From: Rhizobium leucaenae USDA 9039
GTDB lineage: Bacteria > Pseudomonadota > Alphaproteobacteria > Rhizobiales > Rhizobiaceae
Length of the DNA stretch: 64,000 nucleotides
Assembly (NCBI RefSeq): GCF_000426285.1
Contig: NZ_AUFB01000001.1
Location: forward strand, 490,181-554,180
Direction: 5' to 3'
This document shows, piece by piece, positions 43,437 to 51,304 of the stretch (positions are counted from its first letter, which is position 1; each line of letters opens with the position of its first letter). The notes beneath the pieces are model-generated. The model did no database searches. It saw only the letters and a list, made by a program, of their open reading frames with translations, and was not told the origin of the DNA. A program made the position numbers and the translations under genes.

Positions 43437-43769
43437 TTACGCGGCCGCCATCTGCCGGCAGGTCTCGGCGCACTTGCGGCATGCGTCCACGCACTCGCCC
43501 ATATCGCCGATCCGTTCGCAATCGGCAGCGCATTCGCTGCAGATTTCCGCGCATTCGCGGCAAACATGCGGATGGTGCCTCGAACCGATCAGCATGAAAT
43601 GTGCCGACGTACGGCATATCTCCGCGCACGCCATCATCAGCCGGAAATGCTGCGGCTTGGTATGTTCGCCGCCGACCTCCAGGCAGTGATTCAGGGCCGT
43701 GGACAGACAAACGCTGTAGCAGCGCAGGCAGTTTTCGACACATTGCTGTATCTTGCTATCCAAATGCAT
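43437..43769 (-). CDS. Cys-rich four-helix-bundle copper-binding protein (DUF326)
   Basis: A 110-residue protein with 16 cysteines in CxxxC/CxxC spacing along predicted helices (positions 10, 14, 17, 21, 29, 48, 52, 70, 73, 77, 80, 84, 93, 97, 100, 104). QQCVENCLRCYSVC, then CRECAEICSECAADCERIGD and CVDACRKCAETC fit the DUF326 family, whose relative Csp stores many Cu(I) ions inside a four-helix bundle. There is no signal peptide, so it is the cytosolic type. It could buffer copper for the cell; the copper-containing oxidase operon is 3 kb away, but a link is inference only. Confidence 0.8.
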   Translation of the reverse strand: MHLDSKIQQCVENCLRCYSVCLSTALNHCLEVGGEHTKPQHFRLMMACAEICRTSAHFMLIGSRHHPHVCRECAEICSECAADCERIGDMGECVDACRKCAETCRQMAAA

Positions 43770-43784
43770 TGTCGTCTCCTTCGG

Positions 43785-44249
43785 CTATTGCGTCTGGTAC
43801 GTGCCTGTGACGCTCGCTTCCGCGAGCACGTGCTTTTTCGCCTCCGCCCACATCGCATTTATGCCGGCGGCATCCGGGATCGAAAGTCTCGGAACGTCGA
43901 GGGCGGCAAGGCGGAAAATGTAGTGATGAGGGCGATCGCCGCGCGGGGGTTGCGGACCGTCGTAGCGCGCATTGCCGAAATCGTTCTTGTAAAACCGGGG
44001 CGCACGATCCGGTGCGGTTTCGGCGCTTTCGGGTAGGTCGGTCCACTGCGCCGGGATGTTGGCGATACCGCAGTGGCGAAAGGTGCCGCTCGGGGCATCC
44101 GGATCCTCTACAACCAGAGCAAAGCTCTTGGTGCTATCGGGAGCGCCGCTCCAGGCAAGCGGCGGAAAGAGGTTCTCGCCCGCTCGCGCATATTTCTTCG
44201 GGATCGCCTGATCCTGCGCGAAGGCTTTGCTGATCAATGTCAAAGCCAT
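43785..44249 (-). CDS. YbhB/YbcL-type Raf kinase inhibitor-like protein (PEBP)
   Basis: A 154-residue protein of the phosphatidylethanolamine-binding family. ENLFPPLAWSGAPDSTKSFA, then VVEDPDAPSGTFRHC and RYDGPQPPRGDRPHHYIFRL are the anion-pocket motifs (DPDAP and GPxPPxGxxHHY). There is no signal peptide. Bacterial members are cytosolic and of uncertain role. It sits in a row of small minus-strand genes, 16 bases above the Cys-rich gene. Confidence 0.85.
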   Translation of the reverse strand: MALTLISKAFAQDQAIPKKYARAGENLFPPLAWSGAPDSTKSFALVVEDPDAPSGTFRHCGIANIPAQWTDLPESAETAPDRAPRFYKNDFGNARYDGPQPPRGDRPHHYIFRLAALDVPRLSIPDAAGINAMWAEAKKHVLAEASVTGTYQTQ

Positions 44250-44282
44250 GACATTCTCCTTTTGCTATCAGGAATGACCGCT

Positions 44283-44507
44283 TCATTTGCCGTGGCCGCT
44301 TTGCTGATTGAGCCCTCGGACCATGTTCCTATCCTCGCCCCCAGCGTCGGGAGTGGCTTTCAGATCGCCGCCCTTTCGATAGGCTTTCCTCGCCTGCTCG
44401 TTCCGGTGCAGATCTGCGGCCGCATCGAATTCCTTGTTGGCGTTTGCCGTTTTCTCGCGTTTTTCGATGATGCGGAGTTGCTGTTCGTGAGTTTTCTTGC
44501 CCGTCAT
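44283..44507 (-). CDS. Small charged hypothetical protein
   Basis: A 74-residue protein from ATG 44507 with GAAGGGAGAA upstream. It is highly charged and helical in the first half (KTHEQQLRIIEKREKTANAN), then polar and Gly-rich. This fits small rhizobial stress-region proteins; no domain is known to me. A GGAAC-N16-GGTT site lies 100 bases upstream. Confidence 0.6.
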   Translation of the reverse strand: MTGKKTHEQQLRIIEKREKTANANKEFDAAADLHRNEQARKAYRKGGDLKATPDAGGEDRNMVRGLNQQSGHGK

Positions 44508-44606
44508 GTTGTTCTCCCTTCTCGACGTGGACGCATTCTCAAGCTGCAAACGAGCCGGTGCGCGACTGATCGCCATGGACGCGTCCTGCGCTTGAATTCA
44601 TAGTCG

Positions 44607-44631
44607 AACCCCCGCGCCTTCCCATTGTTCC
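44607..44631 (-). promoter_or_regulatory. EcfG-type promoter candidate (GGAAC-N16-GGTT)
   Basis: On the minus strand GGAAC is 44631-44627 and GGTT 44610-44607. The next gene downstream starts at 44507. Confidence 0.35.
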
Positions 44632-44771
44632 CCTGGAATTCCGCAGGAGGGGCATTCACTCGGGCTAGCATCGGCCATGACAACGGACGGTTCGTATCGT
44701 CCGATGGTTCGTGAGGATGGGATGCCTCCGCCAATTTCGATGGCATAAAACAGATATTTCCGTCGCGCCGC

Positions 44772-44796
44772 GGAACATTCCGCTTTGGCCTGAGTT
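44772..44796 (+). promoter_or_regulatory. EcfG-type promoter candidate (GGAAC-N16-AGTT)
   Basis: GGAAC at 44772-44776, AGTT at 44793-44796, just before the small membrane protein at 44824. Confidence 0.4.
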
Positions 44797-44823
44797 GCGT
44801 TTGCATCAGTGAGATAGAACAAC

Positions 44824-45015
44824 ATGCAGAAATTTGACGATGATTACAAAGGCCACCGGAGAGATCCGATAGTATCGCAGTCCGACAGTCCGGCGGAAAG
44901 AAGTAAGAAGCGCCGGGCAGGATATCTCATCGTGTTTGGAATAGTTATCGTTTCACTGCTTGTTCTTGCTGAATGGCTACTGAGCGGTTCAATTATGCTG
45001 TACAAAGCCCAATAG
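44824..45015 (+). CDS. Small single-pass membrane protein
   Basis: A 63-residue protein. A charged N-terminus (MQKFDDDYKGHRRDP) and a basic KKRR box precede one membrane helix (AGYLIVFGIVIVSLLVLAEW). The ribosome binding site is weak. An EcfG-type promoter candidate predicts a transcript start 20 bases upstream, and a strong hairpin (45044-45075) closes the unit. Function unknown. Confidence 0.55.
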   Translation: MQKFDDDYKGHRRDPIVSQSDSPAERSKKRRAGYLIVFGIVIVSLLVLAEWLLSGSIMLYKAQ

Positions 45016-45043
45016 ACGAACAAATCCTCCCAACCCTCGAATA

Positions 45044-45075
45044 TTACTCGCCGCGGCTGAGGCCGCGGCGAGTAA
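45044..45075. terminator. Perfect 14-bp hairpin, probable terminator
   Basis: TTACTCGCCGCGGC (45044-45057) pairs exactly with 45062-45075 around a TGAG loop. There is no T run. It lies between two convergent small genes and can serve both. Confidence 0.6.
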
Positions 45076-45127
45076 CGCACGCATCATTTATTCGTACGGC
45101 CGCGCCGGCGGGGGTCGACAGCGCCCT

Positions 45128-45391
45128 TCATTGGCGGTTGACGAATTTTGTGAACCGGCTGGTGTCGCCGCTTTCCGTTTTCTCCTGATAGAGAAAGGCC
45201 AGATCGTTCTCGTCGAATATCCGGAAAAACTCTTCCCAGCTAATTTCTTCGAGCGTTTCTTCGGGCTTGCCGAAATCAATCCGCAAAATGCCGCCCTTCT
45301 TCGCACCCTTGACCCTGGCTGGGCGACCATTCCTGGCCTTCACCCAGTCGCGGATTTTGCCGTGATCCGTTGTCGTTTGAGATGCGCTCAT
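45128..45391 (-). CDS. Small conserved hypothetical protein
   Basis: An 87-residue protein with GAGGAGG seven bases before the ATG. TTTDHGKIRDWVKARNGRPA, then KGGILRIDFGKPEETLEEIS and WEEFFRIFDENDLAFLYQ show an alpha/beta small domain. I recall relatives labelled only as hypothetical (some wrongly as glucan branching enzyme). Its gene converges on the hairpin at 45044. Function unknown. Confidence 0.7.
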   Translation of the reverse strand: MSASQTTTDHGKIRDWVKARNGRPARVKGAKKGGILRIDFGKPEETLEEISWEEFFRIFDENDLAFLYQEKTESGDTSRFTKFVNRQ

Positions 45392-45579
45392 CTTAGCCTC
45401 CTCTTTGTCATGACTACCTGTCTAAGCCGACAGGCGCGCCTTTGTTCCCGAGCTTCGACATTGTGATTGCGATCCATGCAGCCAAAATCGCTGCGTCATG
45501 CGCTCCGTTGCCTCGACAGGCAACAAACGGCGCCCTGATGGGTTTGGTCGAATAAGCTGGATAGAACAGGAGTTCGGTA

Positions 45580-45813
45580 ATGACCGTTATCAAGTTTTCG
45601 AAAGCTTGGCGGGATGAGGGCAATCCGGAGGCCGAGTTTCGCACCGTCGATGATTTCGGGCGGTACATGTTTCGCTTTCTCGCCGAGTACGAGTTCGATG
45701 GCCGGATCTTCAGCATCAGCTTTTGGGCTTATGACATAGCCGATGCTGAGCGGCGCATTGCGCGCATGCGAGGCAGCCTCAACCTTCAGGGACAGATTTT
45801 CTGCGAGGCGTGA
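45580..45813 (+). CDS. Small hypothetical protein
   Basis: A 77-residue protein with AGGAG ten bases before the ATG. The text AEFRTVDDFGRYMFRFLAEY and IFSISFWAYDIADAERRIAR is well ordered and not low-complexity, so I take this as real over the opposite frame at 45496-45879. No domain known. It stands about 100 bases before the DUF4174 gene on the same strand. Confidence 0.55.
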   Translation: MTVIKFSKAWRDEGNPEAEFRTVDDFGRYMFRFLAEYEFDGRIFSISFWAYDIADAERRIARMRGSLNLQGQIFCEA

Positions 45814-45918
45814 GCCAGCGGGAACAAGAGGAACTGCTGGTGGATTTATATTTCTGACGCCGAACGGCTTGATTATCACTCAGCAATGCTGCGTTGCACT
45901 TCTACAAGGAGAATTTCG

Positions 45919-46329
45919 ATGCTCAGGTCCCTGTTTAAAGAATTCAGTGGCGTCGACGGCAAATTGGACGATCCGTGTCCCAGCCTCGTATCGTTTCGAA
46001 ACAAGTGCAACGTACTAGTGATTTTCGAAGGCTCCAATGACGACCGGCCTATCAGGCAGGAGGAGGAGCTTCTACATCATGAAAAGAACCTGACCGATCG
46101 GGACGTAACCGTGCTGAGGGTCGCCGGCGGTGGAGTCTTTCAGCTCTTCGAGGAGCCATACGAACTCGATGCCGACGATATCCGCCGCGATCTGCAAGGT
46201 CCTTCGGACGACGAATTCGAAATGGTATTGGTCGGACTGGATGGCTCGACCAAGCTCAGATCCTATGCTCCCCTGCCGACAAGCGTCATTCTGGACGTCC
46301 TCGATAAGGTCCCGCCATTGATGCCATAG
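45919..46329 (+). CDS. DUF4174 domain protein
   Basis: A 136-residue protein counted from ATG 45919, eight bases after AAGGAG; the frame is open from 45886. NKCNVLVIFEGSNDDRPIRQ, then EKNLTDRDVTVLRV and VLVGLDGSTKLRSYAPLPTS match DUF4174, a thioredoxin-like fold without the CxxC pair. Members are often exported, but no signal peptide is visible here. Function unknown. Confidence 0.65.
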   Translation: MLRSLFKEFSGVDGKLDDPCPSLVSFRNKCNVLVIFEGSNDDRPIRQEEELLHHEKNLTDRDVTVLRVAGGGVFQLFEEPYELDADDIRRDLQGPSDDEFEMVLVGLDGSTKLRSYAPLPTSVILDVLDKVPPLMP

Positions 46330-46629
46330 TTCGAAACGGCGAAAGGCAGCATCGGGCGGAAACGCTTCCGATTCACGTCGTGCCTTTCGATGGCGAGTTT
46401 TGAAGGGAGAGGTGGACCGCGCAGATGGCGATGGGGCATTAGCAGAAGGGACAAGTTCCACGCGATCCAGCTTTCGAACCCACGGCAGCCCTGAAGGTTC
46501 CCGAACAAAAGGAGAAAATCGGGCGGTTTTTGCTAACCCCAGGGCGAGTTCGCAGGAACGTGATGCTAATGCGCCGGTCGCGTGACCGTCCCATTCACCG
46601 ACTTGCGCCCGGCCCCATGATCTAAAAGT
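46330..46629. other. Intergenic stretch without recognised gene
   Basis: No convincing gene on either strand. One orphan minus-strand GGAAC-N16-GGTT motif (46501-46477) is present, with no gene in the proper place after it. Confidence 0.5.
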
Positions 46630-47976
46630 TTACTGAGCCGCCGCGGTAACGCGCCAAACCGTATTGCCAACATCGTCGGCAACCAGCAGCGCGCCGGCTT
46701 TATCGACCGCCAGCCCCACCGGCCGGCCGCGTGCTTCGTTATCGGCGTTTAAAAAGCCGGTGACGATGTCCTGTGGCATGCCGTTGGGACGACCGTCGCG
46801 AAACGGCACGAAGATCACCTTATACCCATTGAAATTATAGCGGTTCCAGCTTCCGTGCTCTCCGACGAATGCGCCGCCGCGATAGGTCTCGGGCAGATTG
46901 GTGCCGGTATAGAATGCCAGGCCGAGGGGCGCCACATGCGAGCTCAGCGCATAGTCGGGCACGATCGCCTTGGCGACTAGATCGGGTCGCTGCGGTATGA
47001 CGCGCGGATCGACGTTCTGACCATAGTAGCTATAGGGCCAGCCATAGAATCCACCCTCCTTCACGGAGGTCATATAATCCGGCACCAGATTGGGGCCCAA
47101 TTCGTCGCGTTCGTTGACGACCGTCCACAGCGCATGCGTCTGCGGCTCCCAGCTTAGGCCGTTCGGGTTCCTGAGGCCGTCCGCAAAAATACGCGAATGC
47201 CCCGTCGCCCGATCAACTTCCCAGATCGCGGCGCGGTCTTTTTCAGCCTGAATACCGTTTTCCGTAATGTTGCTGTTGGATCCGACGCCGACGAAAAGCA
47301 GCGATCCATCCGGGCTGGCAAGAAGGCTCTTGGTCCAGTGATGGTCAATGGGACCGCCGGGGAGATCGATGAGTTTCGTGCCCGGTTCGGTGATGCTCGT
47401 CTCTCCCGGCTTGTAGGGATAGCGCATGATGGCGTCCGTGTCCGCGACGTAGAGATCGTTGCCGACGAGTGCGACGCCGAAGGGCGAATTGAGATGGTCG
47501 AGGAAAACGCTCTTGACCTCCGCGACGCCATCGCCGTCGGCATCCCGCAGCAGCGTGATGCGGTTGCTTCCTTCATCGCCGCTCCCTCCAGAGGTCGCCA
47601 TCGCTTCAATCCAGCCCATGATGAGGTCCTTCGGACGTGTGATGGAAGCGGCGGGTGGCGCAATCGACTCGACCGCAAGCACGTCCCCGTTCGGCAACAG
47701 ATAAGCCGAACGTGGATGTCTAAGATCCGTTGCAAACGCCTGGATTTGCAGGCCTTTCGCGACCGTCGGCTTCTCGCCGTTCTTCCACCCGATTACGGAG
47801 GCGACATGCATGGGAGGGATCAGATATTGAGTTTGCGCGGGAAGCGTCGGATTTGGCCCGATCTGGCCGCTCGGGTCCGGCTCGTCACGGCTGCAGCCGG
47901 AAAGGACCAATATCGTGCCACATACGAGTCCCACTCCCTTGAAGTGCGCCCTCGCATTCGTCGGATTATTGAACAT
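46630..47976 (-). CDS. Sorbosone dehydrogenase family protein (PQQ-type beta propeller)
   Basis: A 448-residue secreted lipoprotein counted from ATG 47976, whose A is shared with the stop of the previous gene. A signal with lipobox (GTILVLSGCS) anchors it outside the inner membrane. The propeller region has LQIQAFATDLRHPRSAYLLP, then ITLLRDADGDGVAE and FADGLRNPNGLSWEPQTHAL, with GGFYGWPYSYYGQNVDP and AFVGEHGSWNRYNFNGYKV. This matches L-sorbosone or soluble glucose dehydrogenase-like proteins that use PQQ. The pqq genes lie 3 kb away. The substrate is unknown. Confidence 0.82.
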   Translation of the reverse strand: MFNNPTNARAHFKGVGLVCGTILVLSGCSRDEPDPSGQIGPNPTLPAQTQYLIPPMHVASVIGWKNGEKPTVAKGLQIQAFATDLRHPRSAYLLPNGDVLAVESIAPPAASITRPKDLIMGWIEAMATSGGSGDEGSNRITLLRDADGDGVAEVKSVFLDHLNSPFGVALVGNDLYVADTDAIMRYPYKPGETSITEPGTKLIDLPGGPIDHHWTKSLLASPDGSLLFVGVGSNSNITENGIQAEKDRAAIWEVDRATGHSRIFADGLRNPNGLSWEPQTHALWTVVNERDELGPNLVPDYMTSVKEGGFYGWPYSYYGQNVDPRVIPQRPDLVAKAIVPDYALSSHVAPLGLAFYTGTNLPETYRGGAFVGEHGSWNRYNFNGYKVIFVPFRDGRPNGMPQDIVTGFLNADNEARGRPVGLAVDKAGALLVADDVGNTVWRVTAAAQ

Positions 47977-48422
47977 CAGTCGACTCCCACATGGTGACGA
48001 TAGACCATCGACCATCCCATCCAGCCGGTGAACAGGATGATCAGCACCACCACGGCGGAAAGGATGAGACCTGTAGGAACGACGGAGGTCCAGGCGTCGC
48101 GGCTATGCACCAGGGCGTTGAAGAAGGACAGGATCAGAACGAGGGCATTGCCCAGCAGGTGCGCCCAAGCAGGCCACAGAGCGCGAACGAGCCGGTTGCC
48201 AAGAAAATCGATCAGCCCGGCAATGGCTGCGAGCAGGCCCATCAATAAGCCTGCCGTCAACAGCCAAGCAGAGAAATTTGCCCACATCATCTCGGCCGTT
48301 TGCCAATAGGCCAAGTCCGTTATGAGCGTGCCGACAAAGCACGCGATCGGAAAAGGCACAAGCATGGGATGAATTGGGTGTGTGGCGATCCGCGCCGTCG
48401 GGCGAAGGGCTTGATTGGTCAT
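47976..48422 (-). CDS. DUF2231 membrane protein
   Basis: A 148-residue protein with four predicted membrane helices, matching DUF2231 (RIATHPIHPMLVPFPIACFV with its HPxHPMLVPFP motif, and LVRALWPAWAHLLGNALVLI). DUF2231 proteins often stand before sorbosone-dehydrogenase-like genes, as here, with stop and start overlapping (TGATG). It may pass electrons from the PQQ enzyme into the membrane; this is inference. A GGAAC-N16-TGTT site lies 36 bases upstream. Confidence 0.8.
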   Translation of the reverse strand: MTNQALRPTARIATHPIHPMLVPFPIACFVGTLITDLAYWQTAEMMWANFSAWLLTAGLLMGLLAAIAGLIDFLGNRLVRALWPAWAHLLGNALVLILSFFNALVHSRDAWTSVVPTGLILSAVVVLIILFTGWMGWSMVYRHHVGVD

Positions 48423-48457
48423 TTAGTTTTGCCTAATGCTAATTGAAACGTGTATCG

Positions 48458-48482
48458 AACATCTGCGAAAACCCGTTGTTCC
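48458..48482 (-). promoter_or_regulatory. EcfG-type promoter candidate (GGAAC-N16-TGTT)
   Basis: On the minus strand GGAAC is 48482-48478 and TGTT 48461-48458, before the DUF2231/sorbosone dehydrogenase pair. Confidence 0.4.
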
Positions 48483-48691
48483 CTGCTCTTGTCTTATCGA
48501 TCTGCAAATCAGGCGATTGCGATTGCCGAAAGGGGGATCAGCAGCCGATTGCAGGATGCATCGAAGACACGCAGCCTTATGTCCGGCGCCGGACGATGGG
48601 CCGCGTTGGACTACCGGGCGGCAATGAATTTTGCTATGGCTAGCAGATGGTAGGAGGGTCTGTTGCGACCTGTACCTTCCGGGAGGTGTCG

Positions 48692-49819
48692 ATGGGGAAA
48701 GGGAAGGCGATGGCCGCTGGCGAAACGGAATTTTTGGTCTCCGCGTCAGCATCAGATTCTGAGGGGGCAGCAAACGACGAAGAACCCACTCCGAGTAGAA
48801 ACTTGAGCGATAATCTCACCCGGCAATTTGGATCGCATGCACCTTCGGCAGACGCCTGGCTGGCGGCGATTGTCGAAAATTCCGATGACGCGATCATCAG
48901 CAAGACCCTCGGCGGCATTATCACGAGCTGGAACCGGGGCGCCGAACACCTCTTCGGATTCGAGGCGAAAGAAACAATTGGCCTGCCCATCACCATTCTG
49001 ATCCCGGATGACCGGCTTCATGAGGAAACCACGATCATAGGACGAATCCGCGCAGGTGAACGGGTCGATCACTATGAGACCGTGCGCCGGCGCAAGGATG
49101 GCAGCCTCGTCGACGTTTCTCTCACCGTGTCGCCGATCCGCGACGCGGACGGCACGATCATCGGCGCATCGAAAATCGCGCGAGACATTTCGGAGCGCAA
49201 ACGTGAGCGCGAACGTCAGAAGCTGCTTCTGCGGGAGATGAACCACCGCATCAAGAACCTGTTCGCGATCACCAATGCGCTGATCACGATGAGCCAGCGA
49301 TCGGCTACGAGCGCGCAGGATCTTGCCGACAATTTGCGCAGAAGAATCGTTTCCCTGGCTCGCGCTCATGATCTGACATTGCCGGATCTTTCGGGAGACG
49401 TAACCGATCGATCATCGACGACGCTCTTTTCCCTCTTCGACGCGGTTCTCGCCGTTCATCGAGAGGATGGCCGGCAGCGGATAGAGATTCACGGCTCGGA
49501 TTCCCCCGTTGGAGGCTCCGCACTGACCTCGTTGGCATTGCTGCTGCATGAATTCGCCACCAACGCGATCAAATACGGCGCCCTTTCCCTCCCCGACGGA
49601 CAAATCAGGATCGACTTGGCGACCGACGACGAGCTCAGTCTGATTTGGACGGAAACCGGCGGCCCCGCCGTTACGCCGCCCGGAGAAAGCGCCGGCTTCG
49701 GATCTCTGCTCGAGCGGGTGACCATTGAAGGTTCGCTCAGCGGATCGATTACGCGGGAATGGAGACCGGAAGGGCTTCGAATTCACTTGCGGGTGCCGCT
49801 TGAGAACCTGACCCGCTGA
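48692..49819 (+). CDS. PAS-domain sensor histidine kinase (HWE/HisKA_2 type)
   Basis: A 375-residue soluble kinase counted from ATG 48692 (GGGAGG seven bases upstream). The first ~50 residues are disordered. A PAS domain follows: AIVENSDDAIISKTLGGIIT, then SWNRGAEHLFGFEAKETIG and a PAC segment VSPIRDADGTIIGASKIARD. The phospho-acceptor His is in LLREMNHRIKNLFAITNALI, and the ATP domain shows HEFATNAIKYGAL (N box) and LIWTETGGPAV. HWE-type kinases often feed the PhyR/NepR/EcfG stress cascade in alphaproteobacteria, which would fit this island. There is no response regulator nearby. Confidence 0.85.
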   Translation: MGKGKAMAAGETEFLVSASASDSEGAANDEEPTPSRNLSDNLTRQFGSHAPSADAWLAAIVENSDDAIISKTLGGIITSWNRGAEHLFGFEAKETIGLPITILIPDDRLHEETTIIGRIRAGERVDHYETVRRRKDGSLVDVSLTVSPIRDADGTIIGASKIARDISERKRERERQKLLLREMNHRIKNLFAITNALITMSQRSATSAQDLADNLRRRIVSLARAHDLTLPDLSGDVTDRSSTTLFSLFDAVLAVHREDGRQRIEIHGSDSPVGGSALTSLALLLHEFATNAIKYGALSLPDGQIRIDLATDDELSLIWTETGGPAVTPPGESAGFGSLLERVTIEGSLSGSITREWRPEGLRIHLRVPLENLTR

Positions 49820-49886
49820 CACCGCCTCGGCAGATGAGGAGGTGCGCATTCGACTGCGAACGCGGGCGCCCGGCCACGCGGCGATC

Positions 49887-51008
49887 TCATGCACGCCCTC
49901 GATAGACGAAGGCCGGCGGTTCGCGCAGGCCATCCTCCTCGGCCTGGTCCGCGATATATTTGTGAAGCGGCGAATGGATGCAGACTGGATCGGTTGCCTC
50001 CGCATGACCTGCAAGTGCCATAGCCTGGCAGCGACAGCCGCCATGATCGATGTGTTTCCGGGCGCAACTGCGGCAGGGCTCCTGCATCCAATCCTCACCA
50101 CGATAGGCGTTGAAGGCGCTCCCACGATACCAGATCTCTGCGAGTGGCTTGTCACGCACGTTGTCGAATGTGAGGGATCGAATGGTCTCGGCGGCATGGC
50201 ACGGCAGCACGCGTCCCGAGGGGGTAATATTGATGCCAGTGCGACCCCAGCCTCCCATGCAATCCTTCGGATAGCGCGAATGATGATCGGCGGGGACGTA
50301 GTCGATGACGAGAATGCCCTCCAGCCTTCGGCGCGCTTCTTCGACCAGTGCCATCGTCTGCTCGACCTGCGCGCGCGTCGGCATCAAAGCAGCTCGGTTT
50401 TTTTCCGCCCATCCATGGAACTGGACCGTCGCGACTTCTAGCCGGCGTGCTCCCAGCGCAACCGCCATTGAAATCATCTCGCCGACCTGATGCATGTTCT
50501 GTTTGTGGCAAACGGCATTGACCGTCAAAGGAATGCCGGTCTCGCCTATCCAGCCGGCAACCGCCAGTTTGCGGGAATGGCCGCCTGCATAATTGCCGAC
50601 ATGGTCGGCCACTTCCGCGGTTGCGCCCTGGATCGAAAGCTGGATGTGATCCAATCCGGCATCAGCCAGCTCAGCGAGGCGATGCGGCGTCAATCCGATG
50701 CCGGAGGTGATGAGATTGGTATAGAGACCATAGGAAGCAGCTCCCGCCGTCAGGGCGGCAAGATCGCGGCGGGCGGCCGGTTCGCCACCGGAGAGATGTA
50801 GATGTAGTACACCGAGCTCAGCCGCCTGCCTGAAGGTAGCGATCCATTCTTCGGTCGCCAGTTCGTCACGGCTCTGCGTCAATTCGAGCGGATTGGAGCA
50901 ATAGGGGCAGGCAAGCGGGCAGCGATGCGTCAGTTCCGCCAACATGGCGATCGGCGGCGACGCGGCGATGATGCGCTCCTTCTCGTTTCCGGAAAGACAG
51001 GCGCTCAT
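49887..51008 (-). CDS. pqqE: PqqE, radical SAM enzyme of PQQ synthesis
   Basis: A 373-residue radical SAM protein. LTHRCPLACPYCSNPLEL holds the CxxxCxxC cluster for S-adenosylmethionine; HLHLSGGEPAARRDL is the SAM motif. The C-terminal SPASM-type Cys set (WMQEPCRSCARKHIDHGGCR) binds auxiliary clusters. PqqE links Glu and Tyr of the PqqA peptide by a C-C bond, with PqqD as chaperone. The start overlaps pqqD by four bases. Confidence 0.93.
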   Translation of the reverse strand: MSACLSGNEKERIIAASPPIAMLAELTHRCPLACPYCSNPLELTQSRDELATEEWIATFRQAAELGVLHLHLSGGEPAARRDLAALTAGAASYGLYTNLITSGIGLTPHRLAELADAGLDHIQLSIQGATAEVADHVGNYAGGHSRKLAVAGWIGETGIPLTVNAVCHKQNMHQVGEMISMAVALGARRLEVATVQFHGWAEKNRAALMPTRAQVEQTMALVEEARRRLEGILVIDYVPADHHSRYPKDCMGGWGRTGINITPSGRVLPCHAAETIRSLTFDNVRDKPLAEIWYRGSAFNAYRGEDWMQEPCRSCARKHIDHGGCRCQAMALAGHAEATDPVCIHSPLHKYIADQAEEDGLREPPAFVYRGRA

Positions 51009-51304
51009 CGGCTCAGCTCCAGCATTCGCCGGCTAGCGAAATCGTGGATGAAGACGATCATGTCGTTGAGGATTTCCTCTTTCGGAGCACCGAACTGCTG
51101 GGCGAATTCGGCGGCGATTTCGTCCAGAGTCCTCACTCCGTCGAGAGCCTTGACGATTTCGACTGCAATTTCGTCCAGTGCGAGCGCGCGTTCGGGAGCA
51201 AGTAGGATCGTTTGCCCCCGAGCAGCATCCTCACGCAGCCTGACGCCGCGCGCGAGCTTGGCAATCGTCAGTCCATCGATCCTGGGGGCGCCTTCCTCAC
51301 TCAT
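51005..51304 (-). CDS. pqqD: PqqD, peptide chaperone of PQQ synthesis
   Basis: A 99-residue protein of the RiPP recognition element fold. It binds PqqA and presents it to PqqE. ALALDEIAVEIVKALDGVRT and LDEIAAEFAQQFGAPKEEIL are the typical winged-helix segments. Overlaps of four bases to pqqC and pqqE show coupling. Confidence 0.9.
   Translation of the reverse strand: MSEEGAPRIDGLTIAKLARGVRLREDAARGQTILLAPERALALDEIAVEIVKALDGVRTLDEIAAEFAQQFGAPKEEILNDMIVFIHDFASRRMLELSR

Noticed and set aside
45496..45879. 127-codon minus-strand frame
   Set aside because: Covers the small plus-strand gene 45580-45813, which has a good RBS and ordered sequence.
46477..46501. Minus-strand GGAAC-N16-GGTT motif
   Set aside because: No gene starts in the proper place after it; counted as a chance match.
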